A DNA stretch of 64,000 nucleotides from JAXMAR01 sp046350295 (GCA_046350295.1 JAXMAR010000037.1:20337-84336); one strand, 5' to 3'. Numbered from the stretch's first letter, positions 1 to 8,568 are shown. Notes: a model not told the origin generated them from the sequence alone. Numbers and translations are program-made.

Positions 1-2313
1 CGAGCCGGCGTCGTCCCAGAAGGCGCTGCCGACGACGATATTGTCTTCGGTCACGTCGTAGGCGTTGTCGGTGGCCGTGGGAGCGACATTGACGCCATTG
101 ATGGTAACAGTGACAGTGGCCGTGCTGAGACCGCCGTGCCCGTCGGAAATCGTGTAGTCGAAGGTGTCGGTGGCGGTTTCGCCGTCGGAGAGCGCGGCGA
201 AGGCGTCGGAAGTGCTCGCGTCGTAGTCGAAGCTGCCGTCGCTGTTCAGGGTGAGGGTCGCGCCGGAGGGGAGGACCACCGCGCTGCCCACGTCGCCGGG
301 GATGCCGTTGACCTGGACAACGGCGAGGGTATCGCTATCGGCGTCGTCGTCGGTCCCGGCGCCGGTGTCATCGGTGAGAACGTTGCCGCTCACATCGTCG
401 TTCGCGTCGACGCTATAGGAATCGTCGGTCGCGGCGGGGGTGTGGTCGAGGACGAGGTGCGTGATCTTCACGGTGAAGCCGGAGTATGTCGCGCTGATGA
501 CATGGGCGCCGCGCGCGAGCGTCGGCTGGTAGGTGGCGACGCCGCCGGAGAGGGAGGAGGAGCCGAGGAGGGAGCCGTTGTCGTAGAAGGCGACGGTCCC
601 GCTGGGGCTGCCGGCAACGGTGGCGGTGAAGGTGACGGATTGGCCGTAGGTCGTGGGCGCCGCCGAAGCCGCGAGGGTAACGGTGTTGCTGCCTGAGGTG
701 AGGACGACGTCGTTGCCGTCGCCGCCGTTGTAGGCGATGGCGTAGTTAGCGCCGCCGATGGAAACAAGATCGCCCTGAGCGAGGTTGGCGAAGGCGCCGC
801 TGACGGCGCTTGCGCCGCCGTTGTCGATGAGGGTGAAGGAGCTGCCGCTGAAGGAGGGGAGAGAACGCAGTAAGAGATGGCCGGCGAGGGTGACGGCGTC
901 GGTTGTGATGATCTGGTCGGAGCCGGAAGCGCCGAGTTCGAAGTCGAGGACGCCGTCGCTCAGTTGCTCGAAGAGGCCGTCGATGGCGAGCGTGCCGGCG
1001 GCGCCGTCGCCGCCTGGCGCGATGAAAGCGGCGCTGGTGACATCGGCGTCGATGGTCCCGGCTCCTTCCAGGAGGCCGCCTGTTTGGACGAAGCCGTCGG
1101 CGGCGTCGATCTCGCCGCCGCCGAGGAACGTGGTACCCGAGGTCATGTCGTACGCGTCGTCAACCGAAAACACACCCGCGATGGACACGTAACTTCCATT
1201 CTGATCAAAATCCCCGCAAACGTCGGTTTCCGCACCGTCTTCCGTGAATATGTCTTGCTCTTCGGAGTCGCTCGGAAGCAGGGTATTGTCGCCGATATTA
1301 TTATCATCCCTGACCCGGACAGATGAATCCGTGCCCTGGAACACACCTGGGGCGGCCGTGGCTCTGTTTTGCCGAATCGTATTGCGTCTGAGGCTGCCCT
1401 GAACGCCGGTGAAATCGAAGACGTAAATGGCTCCGCCGCTTCCACCCTGGGCCTGGTTCTGAGTAAAGCTGCAGTACCTGGCGTCCAACCCAAAGGACGT
1501 ACCGCCGGAAGTTCCCTGGTGGAAGATCGCGCCTCCGTTTCGCGTGGCAACGTTATTGACGAACTGGGAGTCTGCACAGAGGACCGACACCTGTATGGCG
1601 GAGTCCCAAAGACCCGCGCCGTCCCTGGCCCCATTGCTGATGATGCGTGAGTGAGAGACGTAGGCTGTCGCGCCGGCACCGGAAATGTAGACGCCGCCGC
1701 CGTCCTGGGAGGCGATATTAGTGTCGAGAACGCAGTTGTTGAGCTCGAGATATGCATCGCTCGCGCTCACCGCGATGCCAGCCCCGTTCGTCGCGCGATT
1801 ATCGACAAACCGCACATCGTTCAGGTATACCTCGCTGCGCCGGTTTTCCACTTGTAGACCGCCGCCTCCCTCCGTCCCCGCGTCTCCGCCCGCAATCGTC
1901 AAGCCGCTAACGGTGACGGCCACGGGCGAGTCGAGCGGCCGCAAAGGAAAATTCACGTCGAGAATTCGGAAGTTCCCGGCGCCCGCGGCTCTCTGAACGC
2001 GGAGTTGGGCGCTGCCCGGTCCCGTAATCGTAACGCTCCGCGAGATTGGTGTCAGAGCCGTCTCGAGGTTGATCTGTCCCCTCACTCCAGCGGCGATGTT
2101 GATCTGGTGCGTTTCGTCAGTCGCCGCCGTCGCAAGGCCATCCAAGGCCGCTCGAAGGGAACCCGCTCCGGCGTTGTTGAGGTTATTGACCGTGAAGACC
2201 GCCGGGGCGATCCTGTCATCCAGCCGTTCCAGCCACGGCTTGAAGGAGGGCGTTGGCGCCTGCCGCGCACCCCGTCCCTTTTTCGTTCTCGGGGCTCCAA
2301 AGAGGCTCAGCAT
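1..2313 (-). CDS. Giant extracellular/surface protein, C-terminus beyond the left edge
   Basis: An uninterrupted minus-strand frame of 771 codons starts at ATG 2313 and leaves the window without a stop. The N-terminus has no ordinary signal peptide. It has a basic stretch, then LERLDDRIAPAVFTV at about residues 28-42, which resembles the LExR...PA export segment of planctomycete surface proteins. Residues of about 45-400 look like a right-handed beta-helix (repeated GGGLQVEN, GGGVYISG, GGAIFHQG blades). Then come a GGGEIDAADGF autotransporter-like passenger segment, an Ig-like domain (SPSGTVAFYDNGSLLGS) and cadherin/VCBS-like repeats (DTFDYTISDGHGG, NVAPTATDNAYDVTEDN). It starts 32 bp after the stop of the exported PDZ-like gene, so the two may be co-transcribed. 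The likely role is cell-surface adhesion or matrix; no enzymatic motif is visible. Confidence 0.85.
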   Translation of the reverse strand, partial: MLSLFGAPRTKKGRGARQAPTPSFKPWLERLDDRIAPAVFTVNNLNNAGAGSLRAALDGLATAATDETHQINIAAGVRGQINLETALTPISRSVTITGPGSAQLRVQRAAGAGNFRILDVNFPLRPLDSPVAVTVSGLTIAGGDAGTEGGGGLQVENRRSEVYLNDVRFVDNRATNGAGIAVSASDAYLELNNCVLDTNIASQDGGGVYISGAGATAYVSHSRIISNGARDGAGLWDSAIQVSVLCADSQFVNNVATRNGGAIFHQGTSGGTSFGLDARYCSFTQNQAQGGSGGAIYVFDFTGVQGSLRRNTIRQNRATAAPGVFQGTDSSVRVRDDNNIGDNTLLPSDSEEQDIFTEDGAETDVCGDFDQNGSYVSIAGVFSVDDAYDMTSGTTFLGGGEIDAADGFVQTGGLLEGAGTIDADVTSAAFIAPGGDGAAGTLAIDGLFEQLSDGVLDFELGASGSDQIITTDAVTLAGHLLLRSLPSFSGSSFTLIDNGGASAVSGAFANLAQGDLVSIGGANYAIAYNGGDGNDVVLTSGSNTVTLAASAAPTTYGQSVTFTATVAGSPSGTVAFYDNGSLLGSSSLSGGVATYQPTLARGAHVISATYSGFTVKITHLVLDHTPAATDDSYSVDANDDVSGNVLTDDTGAGTDDDADSDTLAVVQVNGIPGDVGSAVVLPSGATLTLNSDGSFDYDASTSDAFAALSDGETATDTFDYTISDGHGGLSTATVTVTINGVNVAPTATDNAYDVTEDNIVVGSAFWDDAGS

Positions 2314-2345
2314 TGGTGTACTCCCACAAGAGGATTTCCTGTTTG

Positions 2346-3548
2346 TCAGAAATCGAGGAACCGTATCGGCACAGTTTTTTGCTCCCCACGTCGCTTGACG
2401 GGGAGGAGTATCTCCTTGGTTTCGACAATCGCGCCGCATAATTTGGCTCGCAGCGCGCTCATCCCCGCCCCCGTTGAAAGCTCGATGCGGTCTCCTGGGA
2501 GAAGTCCACAACGCGCAAAGCGCTTGCCTAGGGTTTCGACAAAAAGGCCGTGCGAATCCTGGCTCAGGCCAAGTCCAATGTCCGATTGCTCGAGCATCGG
2601 GTTGAAGGGTAGCGCAGCGAGACGGCCTCGCGAGACGCTGTCATAGGTTCGTTTGCCGATCTTGATTTCGCCGGTCGCGTATAGGGCCGAATTGTAAACC
2701 TCGTGTTCAACGGTGACGTTCCCGTTAACGAGGAGAACACTTGAATCAACGCCGCGCAAGAAGCAATCTCCATTGCAAAAGATGAAACACTGGGATGCCG
2801 TGGGACCGTCGCCTGAAGGGGTCTTCGTAATTGGGCCGTTGACCAGAAGTACCGAGCATGTCGGGTTACCTCTGATCTCCACGCCGCCAGCCATGATTGC
2901 GATGCAGGAGCTAAGTGCGCCATGAAACGTCGCGCCTTTCGCGACGAGTAGTGAGTGGAAACGATTGTCGAAATCATGTCCCTTGAGTATCCAAGGCCCG
3001 GTGAGCCTACCACTCACAATCTCGACGTGGCCAAACAGGTCCTTGCGACCGAGATCCTTGTAGGGAAACTCCGTGGCTATTCCCGCCTCGCTCTCGATCC
3101 CCTCTATCCGTTTGCGAAGGGAGGCGATCAGCGGCTTGGGATCCTTCAGCAAGTCTCGCGAGTGGTAGGCCTGGTCGATGAGGAGATCGAGCGGAGGCGA
3201 CTCCGAGGCAAGAAGGTTCTTGAGCCCGGCGGCCTTTATCCTTTCCTCGAAGTACCTTTTCAGGGACGTTAGTCGCGCTTGCGCCTCCAGGGATGTGCGA
3301 AGCTCGCGGTCCTCCTCGATCGCCCATTGCAGAAGAAAGAAACAGCCCGGCTCCTTCTTTAGCCTTTCCGTGGCGACCTCTCGTTCCCGGTAGACCGGCG
3401 AGGCTAGAGCGTGAAGCAGGCCTTTTAATCGCTCGGTTTCAGATGGAGAAACGACGGCGGAGGACAGCCGATCCTGAGCCGCCCCGTTTTGCCAGCTAGA
3501 GAGCAAGACTAGCCACGTTGCGATCAGGCAAAGCATCAGCCGGGTCAT
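2346..3548 (-). CDS. Exported protein with polymer-like turns and a C-terminal PDZ-like domain
   Basis: This 400-residue protein starts with a clear signal peptide (MTRLMLCLIATWLVLLSSW, cleavage likely after NGAAQ). Residues of about 30-130 are helical and charged. Residues of about 165-310 form short repeated beta turns (GGVEIRGN, SVLLVNGPI, SVLLVNGNV, ATGEIKIG) that recall a bactofilin-like or beta-helix solenoid. The last 75 residues look like a degenerate PDZ fold (GLGLSQDSHGLFVETL, then LLPGDRIELSTG). No protease catalytic residues are seen. It lies directly upstream of the giant surface protein on the same strand and may help assemble or anchor it, but this is only an inference from position. 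Confidence 0.75.
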   Translation of the reverse strand: MTRLMLCLIATWLVLLSSWQNGAAQDRLSSAVVSPSETERLKGLLHALASPVYREREVATERLKKEPGCFFLLQWAIEEDRELRTSLEAQARLTSLKRYFEERIKAAGLKNLLASESPPLDLLIDQAYHSRDLLKDPKPLIASLRKRIEGIESEAGIATEFPYKDLGRKDLFGHVEIVSGRLTGPWILKGHDFDNRFHSLLVAKGATFHGALSSCIAIMAGGVEIRGNPTCSVLLVNGPITKTPSGDGPTASQCFIFCNGDCFLRGVDSSVLLVNGNVTVEHEVYNSALYATGEIKIGKRTYDSVSRGRLAALPFNPMLEQSDIGLGLSQDSHGLFVETLGKRFARCGLLPGDRIELSTGAGMSALRAKLCGAIVETKEILLPVKRRGEQKTVPIRFLDF

Positions 3549-3921
3549 CGGGCCATCCTCCAGAAGTGTGTCGTCGCGATATCAGCTGCACTTCACTCGA
3601 AAGGCCCACTCGTCGTCAAGGTCATCACACGGGAAAAACGCTTCGCTACCTGAGATCCGCCGAAAGCTCCCACGGCTTTTCCCGCTCGCTATCGATGCGC
3701 TTCCAGTTGAGGGGTCGCCATCGGAACGCGAATTTACCCTCCGGACAAGTGGAACGTCTAGCGAAAACGTGAAAAGAAAACGAAGAAAACCCGGCAGATT
3801 ATTGCGGGACCGTAGATTTCAATGTGTCGGCTGAAAAAAGGAACCTGTCCGCGAGCGGACTGCACGCGAAAAGCTCGCGAGACCGCGGACGAACGCCCCT
3901 GCGCACAACACCGCACACGGC
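3549..3921. other. Gene-free stretch between the PDZ-like gene and the pdxJ/trpF frame
   Basis: No convincing gene, RNA or repeat was found here. Short open frames on both strands have no family resemblance and no ribosome binding site. If trpF really stops at 4028, the gene-free stretch extends to 4027. The promoter of the minus-strand surface-protein pair must lie in this region or further up, but no near-consensus -35/-10 pair stood out. Confidence 0.4.
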
Positions 3922-5373
3922 TCAGCTGCAAAAGAGTGGAAGCTCACTGACGCTTCCCGCGTGGCAGAATCGCGCTGACGCCGGCCAACGCCGCGCTCTT
4001 TCTGGCGGGCGCGTCGGCCTTGGGCCTTCAGCCCAGCGCCCTTTCCATGAAGCGGCGTAGCTTTTCCTCGTCCTTGATGCCCGGCTCGCTCTCGACGCCG
4101 CTCGCCACGTCGACGGCAAAGGGCCGCCCCCGCGCGATCGCCTCGGCGACGTTCTCCGCCGTGAGGCCGCCCGCGAGGAGGACGGGAACTCCAGGGTCGA
4201 AGCGGGCGAGCAGGTCCCAGGGGGCGGTCCGGCCCGTTCCGCCGTGCCGTCCGGCGACCTTCGCGCGTCCACTATCGGCGCGCCGAATCCGCAGCGAGGC
4301 GTAGCGGAACTCGCCAGAGTTCCGGGGCGCCAGACGGAAGTCTGGCGACTTCCGCTACAGCAGATTCGCGTACGCCGATTTAGGACCGCCGACACCTCGG
4401 GCCCAACCTGCGGCACGATGGCGTCCAGGTCGGCCCGCGTCGCGACGGCGAACGCCGCCACGCGGCTCAAACATCGCCCGGGGGGTGGGGAGAGCGGCGC
4501 AGACGAAAAGTTTTCACGCCGAGGCGGCGCGGGGCCGGCTGCAAGTGAAGGCGGGGCGGGACTGTTGCGGCGCATCGGAGAAAGCAAGGTCGGTTTGCGT
4601 TTCAGAAACTGGGGCGTGGTGAAATGAAATGAAAGGCAAACGGGGATTAACCGCGCTCGTCCGATCGCGTCCTTCATCTCGCCGCTCCCGCGGCTCCATC
4701 CCCACCAGCACGGCTTGCGCGACACGATGCTGTGGCCGATGTTCAACTCCTCCACGCCCGGAATCCGGCACACCGCCGCGACATTCTCGTACGTCAGGCC
4801 GTGGCCCAGGTGGATGTGCAGGCCGTGGTTGCGGGCGTAATCGGCCGATTCGCGCAGCAGGCTCAGCTCGCGCTCCCGGTCGGCCGGCGTTCGCGCTTCG
4901 GAATAGCGTGCCGTCTGAATTTCCACCGCCTTGGCGCCAAGCGCCTTGGCGATCTCGATTTGCCGCATGTCCGGGTCGATGAAGAGGCTGACCGCGACGT
5001 TCTTCTCCTTCAGACACTTCATGGCCCGCGCCACCGTCTCCTGGTGCTTGACGACATCGAGGCCGCCCTCGGTCGTCAACTCCTGGCGCCGTTCGGGGAC
5101 CAGCGTCGCCTCGTCGGGGCGCACGTCGCAGGCGATGGCGACCACCTCGTCGGCCACCGACATCTCCAGGTTCAGGCGATTCGTGACGACTTGCCGCAAG
5201 AGGCGGACGTCGCGCTCCTGAATATGGCGCCGGTCCTCGCGCAGATGAACGGTAATGCCGTCCGCCCCGCCGAGGAGCGCGAGGACGGCGGCGGCGACGG
5301 GATCGGGCTCGATGGTTCGCCGCGCCTGGCGGACGGTGGCGACGTGATCGATGTTAACGCCGAGACGGATCAT
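3922..5373 (-). CDS. pdxJ: Pyridoxine 5'-phosphate synthase, frame reads on through a trpF remnant
   Basis: Residues 1 to about 220 are a typical PdxJ, which makes pyridoxine 5'-phosphate from 1-deoxyxylulose 5-phosphate and 3-amino-2-oxopropyl phosphate in the cytoplasm. Signatures include LGVNIDHVATVRQARR at the N-terminus, ADGITVHLREDRRHI, FIDPD, EIQTARYSE, and the HLGHGLTYENV and ELNIGHSIVSR phosphate-binding region. The family is usually near 240 residues, but this frame has 483. After SIVSR, 12 codons are out of register: the expected AVLVGMEP reads only in the next frame. The frame then returns at GEMKDAIGRAR, near residue 241. No stop follows, and the frame runs on for about 240 residues of non-homologous sequence across the trpF remnant. 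The true protein probably ends near 4650. Sequencing error and gene decay are both possible. Confidence 0.85.
   Translation of the reverse strand: MIRLGVNIDHVATVRQARRTIEPDPVAAAVLALLGGADGITVHLREDRRHIQERDVRLLRQVVTNRLNLEMSVADEVVAIACDVRPDEATLVPERRQELTTEGGLDVVKHQETVARAMKCLKEKNVAVSLFIDPDMRQIEIAKALGAKAVEIQTARYSEARTPADRERELSLLRESADYARNHGLHIHLGHGLTYENVAAVCRIPGVEELNIGHSIVSRKPCWWGWSRGSGEMKDAIGRARLIPVCLSFHFTTPQFLKRKPTLLSPMRRNSPAPPSLAAGPAPPRRENFSSAPLSPPPGRCLSRVAAFAVATRADLDAIVPQVGPEVSAVLNRRTRICCSGSRQTSVWRPGTLASSATPRCGFGAPIVDARRSPDGTAERAGPPPGTCSPASTLEFPSSSRAASRRRTSPRRSRGGGPLPSTWRAASRASRASRTRKSYAASWKGRWAEGPRPTRPPERARRWPASARFCHAGSVSELPLFCS
4028..4464 (-). pseudogene. trpF: Degraded phosphoribosylanthranilate isomerase remnant carrying a REPIN-like insert
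   Basis: In a different minus frame from pdxJ, the last about 75 codons are a clean TrpF C-terminus: DSGRAKVAGRHGGTGRT, then PWDLLARFDPGVPVLLAGGL, TAENV, PFAVDVASGVESEPGIKDEE, and a stop at 4028-4030. TrpF isomerises phosphoribosylanthranilate in tryptophan synthesis. Upstream, VAAFAVATRADLDAIVPQVG (frame of pdxJ) looks like the middle of TrpF. The two parts are separated by a 58-bp paired hairpin at 4301-4358 that brings an in-frame TAG. The N-terminal KICG motif and the first strands were not found between here and pdxJ. I call it a pseudogene, unless the assembly is wrong here. A working trpF elsewhere would be expected. Confidence 0.7.
4301..4358. repeat. REPIN-like paired hairpin inside the trpF remnant
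   Basis: Two 24-bp arms (4301-4324 and 4335-4358) are inverted copies of each other with 22 of 24 positions matching. Each arm also folds on itself: CGGAACTC/GAGTTCCG in the first and CGGAAGTC/GACTTCCG in the second. The two differences between the arms fall on paired bases and keep both stems intact. This is the architecture of a REPIN, two REP hairpins in opposite orientation. Confidence 0.75.
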
Positions 5374-5458
5374 GAGAGGTATCCCTGAGGTTCGCGTTGC
5401 CGACCAGATGGAACGCGGACCAAGGTGGTGAGACTAGCGTGGCCGGCGAAGACCTCTA

Positions 5459-7189
5459 TCACCAGCGTTTTAGACGCTCTTCAATCTTGCGTTTCTCGAG
5501 CCGCTCGATTGGCATGAAACGGGGATCAGGCGGTGGCAAGAAGGGCAGGTCTTTGACGTCGCCGAACGGCGCCCCCGGCTTCTCCACCCCCATCCCTGGC
5601 ATGCCCGGCATCACCTTCTCGAACCCAGGCGGCGGCGCCATCTTGACCTCCGGCGGCAAATCGAAGCCGTCTCCGGGGAGCCGAAGCGGCATTTTCTCGG
5701 CGCCGCCGCCGATCTCGAGCCGCACCACGCCGCTACCGTCGCGCGGCTGCACCGCGCGATGGAGCGACGGCATGTCGATGCGGTTGTCGATGAAGCGCAC
5801 GGCGCCGTCCACGGTCGCCGCATAGAAGCCTTCGGTCGACGAGGCGCCGAGCTTGGGCAGGTCCCGGTCGCGCTGGTACGCCAGGTCGTCCGGCTTCGTC
5901 CACGGGACCGGTTCGCGGGCCTCGACCAGCAGAAACGTCGACGCTTCCGGGTCGAGCACGTCGCGGCGCGTCGTCTTGGAGTCGTCGGGGAAAAGCGTGT
6001 CCGGCCCGGTGAAGACCTGAAAGCGCGTCCGCGTCGTCGAATCCCCGTCATAGCGACTGCTCGAGGCGAAGACCGGCGGCATCCGCTCGATCAGCCGGCT
6101 GTTATGCGGGCTGTCCCACGGCTCGTCGAGGTGGAACTCCTTGTAGAGCTCGTTTTCGCCAAGGTAGGGCAGGATGTGGACGCGCCAGCTCAGCGTCGGC
6201 TGCCCCTTGTCGTTGCGGGGCCGGGCCTGCGGGAAGCGGTTCTTGTCGCGCTCGAACATCAGGATCGCGTCGGCGATCTGGGCCATCTTTTCGCGCACCT
6301 GCCGCTCGTTGCTCGAATAATCGAGCTGCTTCTTGACGAGCCAGAGCGGGATGAGGCTCAGGTTGCCGACGAGGGCAAGGATGATGCCGGTGAGCGCCGT
6401 TCCCCGGCCCTCGAGCAGGCCGTGGCGGCGGCGGATGTCACGCAGTGCGAGCGTGCCCAGGATGAAGGCGGGGATGGCGCAGACCACGGGCACAATGAAG
6501 GTCGCTAGGCCGAACACCATGGCGCCGAGCGCTTTGCCGCTGGTCTCGGGATGATCCGGCTCCTCCAGCAGCAATTCGCGGGGCAGGCGTGGCGGACGGG
6601 GCAAGGGGCGCGGCGCGTCCCCCCAGGTCGCCGAGGACTCCATCCATGTGGGCGGAACGGGCAAGGCGGCGGGCAGTGTATCGGCCGGCTTCTCTTCGAC
6701 CGTTTTGCCCGACACCGGCTCCGAGTGCGCGCCGGCGCTATCCCAGGCGGGGCGGGGGCCGGTTTGCTTGGGCGACGCTGACGTCGGTGGGTGAGGGGGA
6801 TCGCGCCTCGGTTCCTTGTCCGGCTCGTCGGCGAAAAGTCGCACCGGCAGCGCCTGCGCCGCCGACGCCCCTTCGATCAGGCCAGGGATAGCGACCATCG
6901 GCTCGTCGTTGGGCCGGACTTCCGTCTCGTCGAGAACCGCCAGAGCGGCGGGCAGATTGACTTCGGTCTCATCGAGAACCGGCAGCGCGGGCGGGATCGG
7001 CAGAGTCCGCGAATCCGAACGCGAATCGGACCGGGAATCGACCCGTCCCGGCAAGACTTCCGTCTTGAGGGAGTCGCCGCCGGGAGCCGTGATCGTCGCC
7101 CGGCACTGTGGACATTGCAGATCGCAGCCGGCGAACGCTTCGCTGATGCTGAACCGGTGGCCGCACGCGACGCACGGGAAGTTGAGCAT
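5459..7189 (-). CDS. Membrane protein with zinc ribbon and DUF1559-like C-terminus
   Basis: This 576-residue protein starts with an MJ0042-type zinc ribbon (CVACGHRF at residues 5-12, CPQCRATI at about 27-34). A long proline-rich low-complexity linker follows. Then come two membrane helices near residues 215-275 (MVFGLATFIVPVVCAIPAF and a second segment), as in DUF4190 proteins. The C-terminal 280 residues resemble the soluble part of DUF1559 proteins: LSWRVHILPYLGENELYKEF, EPWDSPHN, TFLLVEAREPVPWTKPDDL and ATVDGAVRFID near the end. Unlike standard DUF1559 proteins, it has no pilin-like N-terminal helix. It is a planctomycete-type protein of unknown role. It is divergent from the gene at 7287, with 97 bp between them. 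Confidence 0.8.
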   Translation of the reverse strand: MLNFPCVACGHRFSISEAFAGCDLQCPQCRATITAPGGDSLKTEVLPGRVDSRSDSRSDSRTLPIPPALPVLDETEVNLPAALAVLDETEVRPNDEPMVAIPGLIEGASAAQALPVRLFADEPDKEPRRDPPHPPTSASPKQTGPRPAWDSAGAHSEPVSGKTVEEKPADTLPAALPVPPTWMESSATWGDAPRPLPRPPRLPRELLLEEPDHPETSGKALGAMVFGLATFIVPVVCAIPAFILGTLALRDIRRRHGLLEGRGTALTGIILALVGNLSLIPLWLVKKQLDYSSNERQVREKMAQIADAILMFERDKNRFPQARPRNDKGQPTLSWRVHILPYLGENELYKEFHLDEPWDSPHNSRLIERMPPVFASSSRYDGDSTTRTRFQVFTGPDTLFPDDSKTTRRDVLDPEASTFLLVEAREPVPWTKPDDLAYQRDRDLPKLGASSTEGFYAATVDGAVRFIDNRIDMPSLHRAVQPRDGSGVVRLEIGGGAEKMPLRLPGDGFDLPPEVKMAPPPGFEKVMPGMPGMGVEKPGAPFGDVKDLPFLPPPDPRFMPIERLEKRKIEERLKRW

Positions 7190-7286
7190 GACCGTCGGCC
7201 CCCTGAGAGTGGATGGAGCGTGCTCGTCCGTAGCAATTGTAACGCCGCCGCCGGACCGTGAATAGACTGAGAGCAGCCCTCTTTTC

Positions 7287-7871
7287 GTGGCCGAGCCTTA
7301 CAAGACGATGGACGCCGCCTCCACCTACGAAACGCTGGCCGACGCCCACGAGCGCCGCAACGAGCCGCGCCCGCGCGACATCTTCCTCGCGCTGGCCGCC
7401 GACGCCCACGCGACGAGCGGCCGGCCCGGCGAGGCGGAAAGGGTGCGGCAAAAGCTGCTGCGCCACAGCCCCTATCACCTGCTCAAGCCGTATACGAGCT
7501 TCACCGAGGCGCTTCACTCGCCGGACGTGAATGACTACCTCGGCGATCTGCGCCAGCAGTTTCCACCCGACGTGGCCCTGCGTCTGCTCCACGACCTGAC
7601 CGGGGGAACGGCCCCCACCGCGCCGGCGCTTCCCGGTTCCCCGACGCCCCTGCAGGCGCCGCGGCCGACGCCGTCCCAGCCGCGCCGCGCCGCCGTCAGC
7701 CCGTACGCGGCGACCGTCCCGTTGCCGCTCCCGGCTAGGCCGGAAGCGCCGACGCTGACGTGGGTTCCCGGACTGCTCGCGCTCATTGTCGTCCTGCTGG
7801 CGCTGGCGTGGGGGCTTTTCGTGTTTGTGGGACCGTTCTGGAGTGAATCCACGGTGTGTGGCACGCCCTGA
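7287..7871 (+). CDS. Small protein with a single C-terminal membrane anchor
   Basis: The frame opens with GTG at 7287 (VAEPYKTMDAAS); an internal ATG at 7308 would shorten it by 7 residues. Of 194 residues, the first about 95 are a compact helical region (ETLADAHERRNEPRPRDIFL). A proline/alanine-rich linker follows, and one hydrophobic helix lies near residues 157-178 (LLALIVVLLALAWGLFVFVG). No family was recognised. The last three codons and the stop (GTP and TGA) belong to an inverted-repeat element that starts at 7861, so the original C-terminus may have been replaced. Confidence 0.6.
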   Translation: MAEPYKTMDAASTYETLADAHERRNEPRPRDIFLALAADAHATSGRPGEAERVRQKLLRHSPYHLLKPYTSFTEALHSPDVNDYLGDLRQQFPPDVALRLLHDLTGGTAPTAPALPGSPTPLQAPRPTPSQPRRAAVSPYAATVPLPLPARPEAPTLTWVPGLLALIVVLLALAWGLFVFVGPFWSESTVCGTP

Positions 7872-7935
7872 GGCTTTGCAGGGCGTGCGTCACACGCGAT
7901 CGGCCCCACGCCCTTCGCAAAGCCTCAGGGCGTGC
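7861..7935. repeat. Paired inverted repeat overlapping the end of the preceding gene
   Basis: The 19-bp arm at 7861-7879 (GCACGCCCTGAGGCTTTGC) has a perfect inverted copy at 7917-7935. The left arm can also form its own small hairpin with GGGCGTGC at 7881-7888. This is a REPIN-like pair, different in sequence from the one in trpF. It lies between two convergent genes, and could also act as a two-way terminator. Confidence 0.7.
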
Positions 7936-7973
7936 ACACAGCCCCGCGGTCGCTCACCCGAACGTTGACGCTC

Positions 7974-8420
7974 CTAAGATTTGTCACTGATATCCGGCAA
8001 TCCAAGCGCGGCCAGATAGTGCCGCTCCCGATCACGCATCTTCTTCGCGCCGGGCGCGGTCTTGTCGTCGTAGCCGCAAAGGTGCAACAGGCCGTGGATG
8101 ACGTACAGCGCCAGCTCGGCCTGCACGTCGTGGCCGCGCTCGGCCGCTTCGCGCTGGGCGACCTCGGCGCCGATGACCAGCTCACCCGACAGCTTCTTCG
8201 CTTCCGGCCCGCTCAAGGGGAAGGAGAGGACGTCGGTCGGCTCGTCGTGATCGAGATACTTCTTGTTGAGGCGGTGGATCGTCGGATCGTCGACGAAAGC
8301 GAGGCTGATCTCGTAGTCCTTGACCTTCTCCCCTTCGAGGACGGCTCGCCCCGCCTCGCGCATCTTGCCGCGGTCGATCGCGACCATCTCCTGCGGCACG
8401 GCAACGGATATTTTCGCCAT
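7974..8420 (-). CDS. ybeY: Endoribonuclease YbeY (rRNA maturation)
   Basis: This 148-residue protein has the usual YbeY length when started at the ATG at 8420 (MAKISVAVPQ); longer in-frame starts would run through a repeat and add unrelated sequence. YbeY is a single-strand endoribonuclease used in 16S rRNA 3'-end maturation and ribosome quality control. Family features include LAFVDDPTIHRLN, EPTDVLSFPL and the metal-site segment HGLLHLCGYDD at about residues 109-119. In the family this segment usually reads HGxLHLxGYDH. The third metal-ligand position here is Asp (residue 119) instead of His. Confidence 0.9.
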   Translation of the reverse strand: MAKISVAVPQEMVAIDRGKMREAGRAVLEGEKVKDYEISLAFVDDPTIHRLNKKYLDHDEPTDVLSFPLSGPEAKKLSGELVIGAEVAQREAAERGHDVQAELALYVIHGLLHLCGYDDKTAPGAKKMRDRERHYLAALGLPDISDKS

Positions 8421-8472
8421 GCGGGAATTGTATGCGTGCCGCTGCGAGGCGGGCGGCGAAGATGCGGAACCG

Positions 8473-8556
8473 CGTGGGGCAGGCCGCTGGCCTGCCAGTA
8501 CAACCCGCGAGGCCGCTGGCCTGCCAGTGCCGGCAGGCGCGGCCGCCTGCCCCACG
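8473..8556. repeat. GTGGGGCAGGC-type inverted repeat element
   Basis: Outer arms CGTGGGGCAGGC (8473-8484) and GCCTGCCCCACG (8545-8556) are perfect inverted copies. Between them, a 19-bp unit (AGGCCGCTGGCCTGCCAGT) occurs twice as a direct repeat at 8481-8499 and 8510-8528. The right end (8532-8556) matches 12893-12917 at nearly every base, so the family occurs at least twice in the window. It separates ybeY from the ParA-type gene, which is upstream on the same strand. Confidence 0.7.
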
Positions 8557-8568
8557 TTTGCACGAAAA

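Noticed and set aside
5759..6508. 249-residue plus-strand frame over the DUF1559-like gene
   Set aside because: Shadow of the minus-strand gene with zinc ribbon and DUF1559 signatures.
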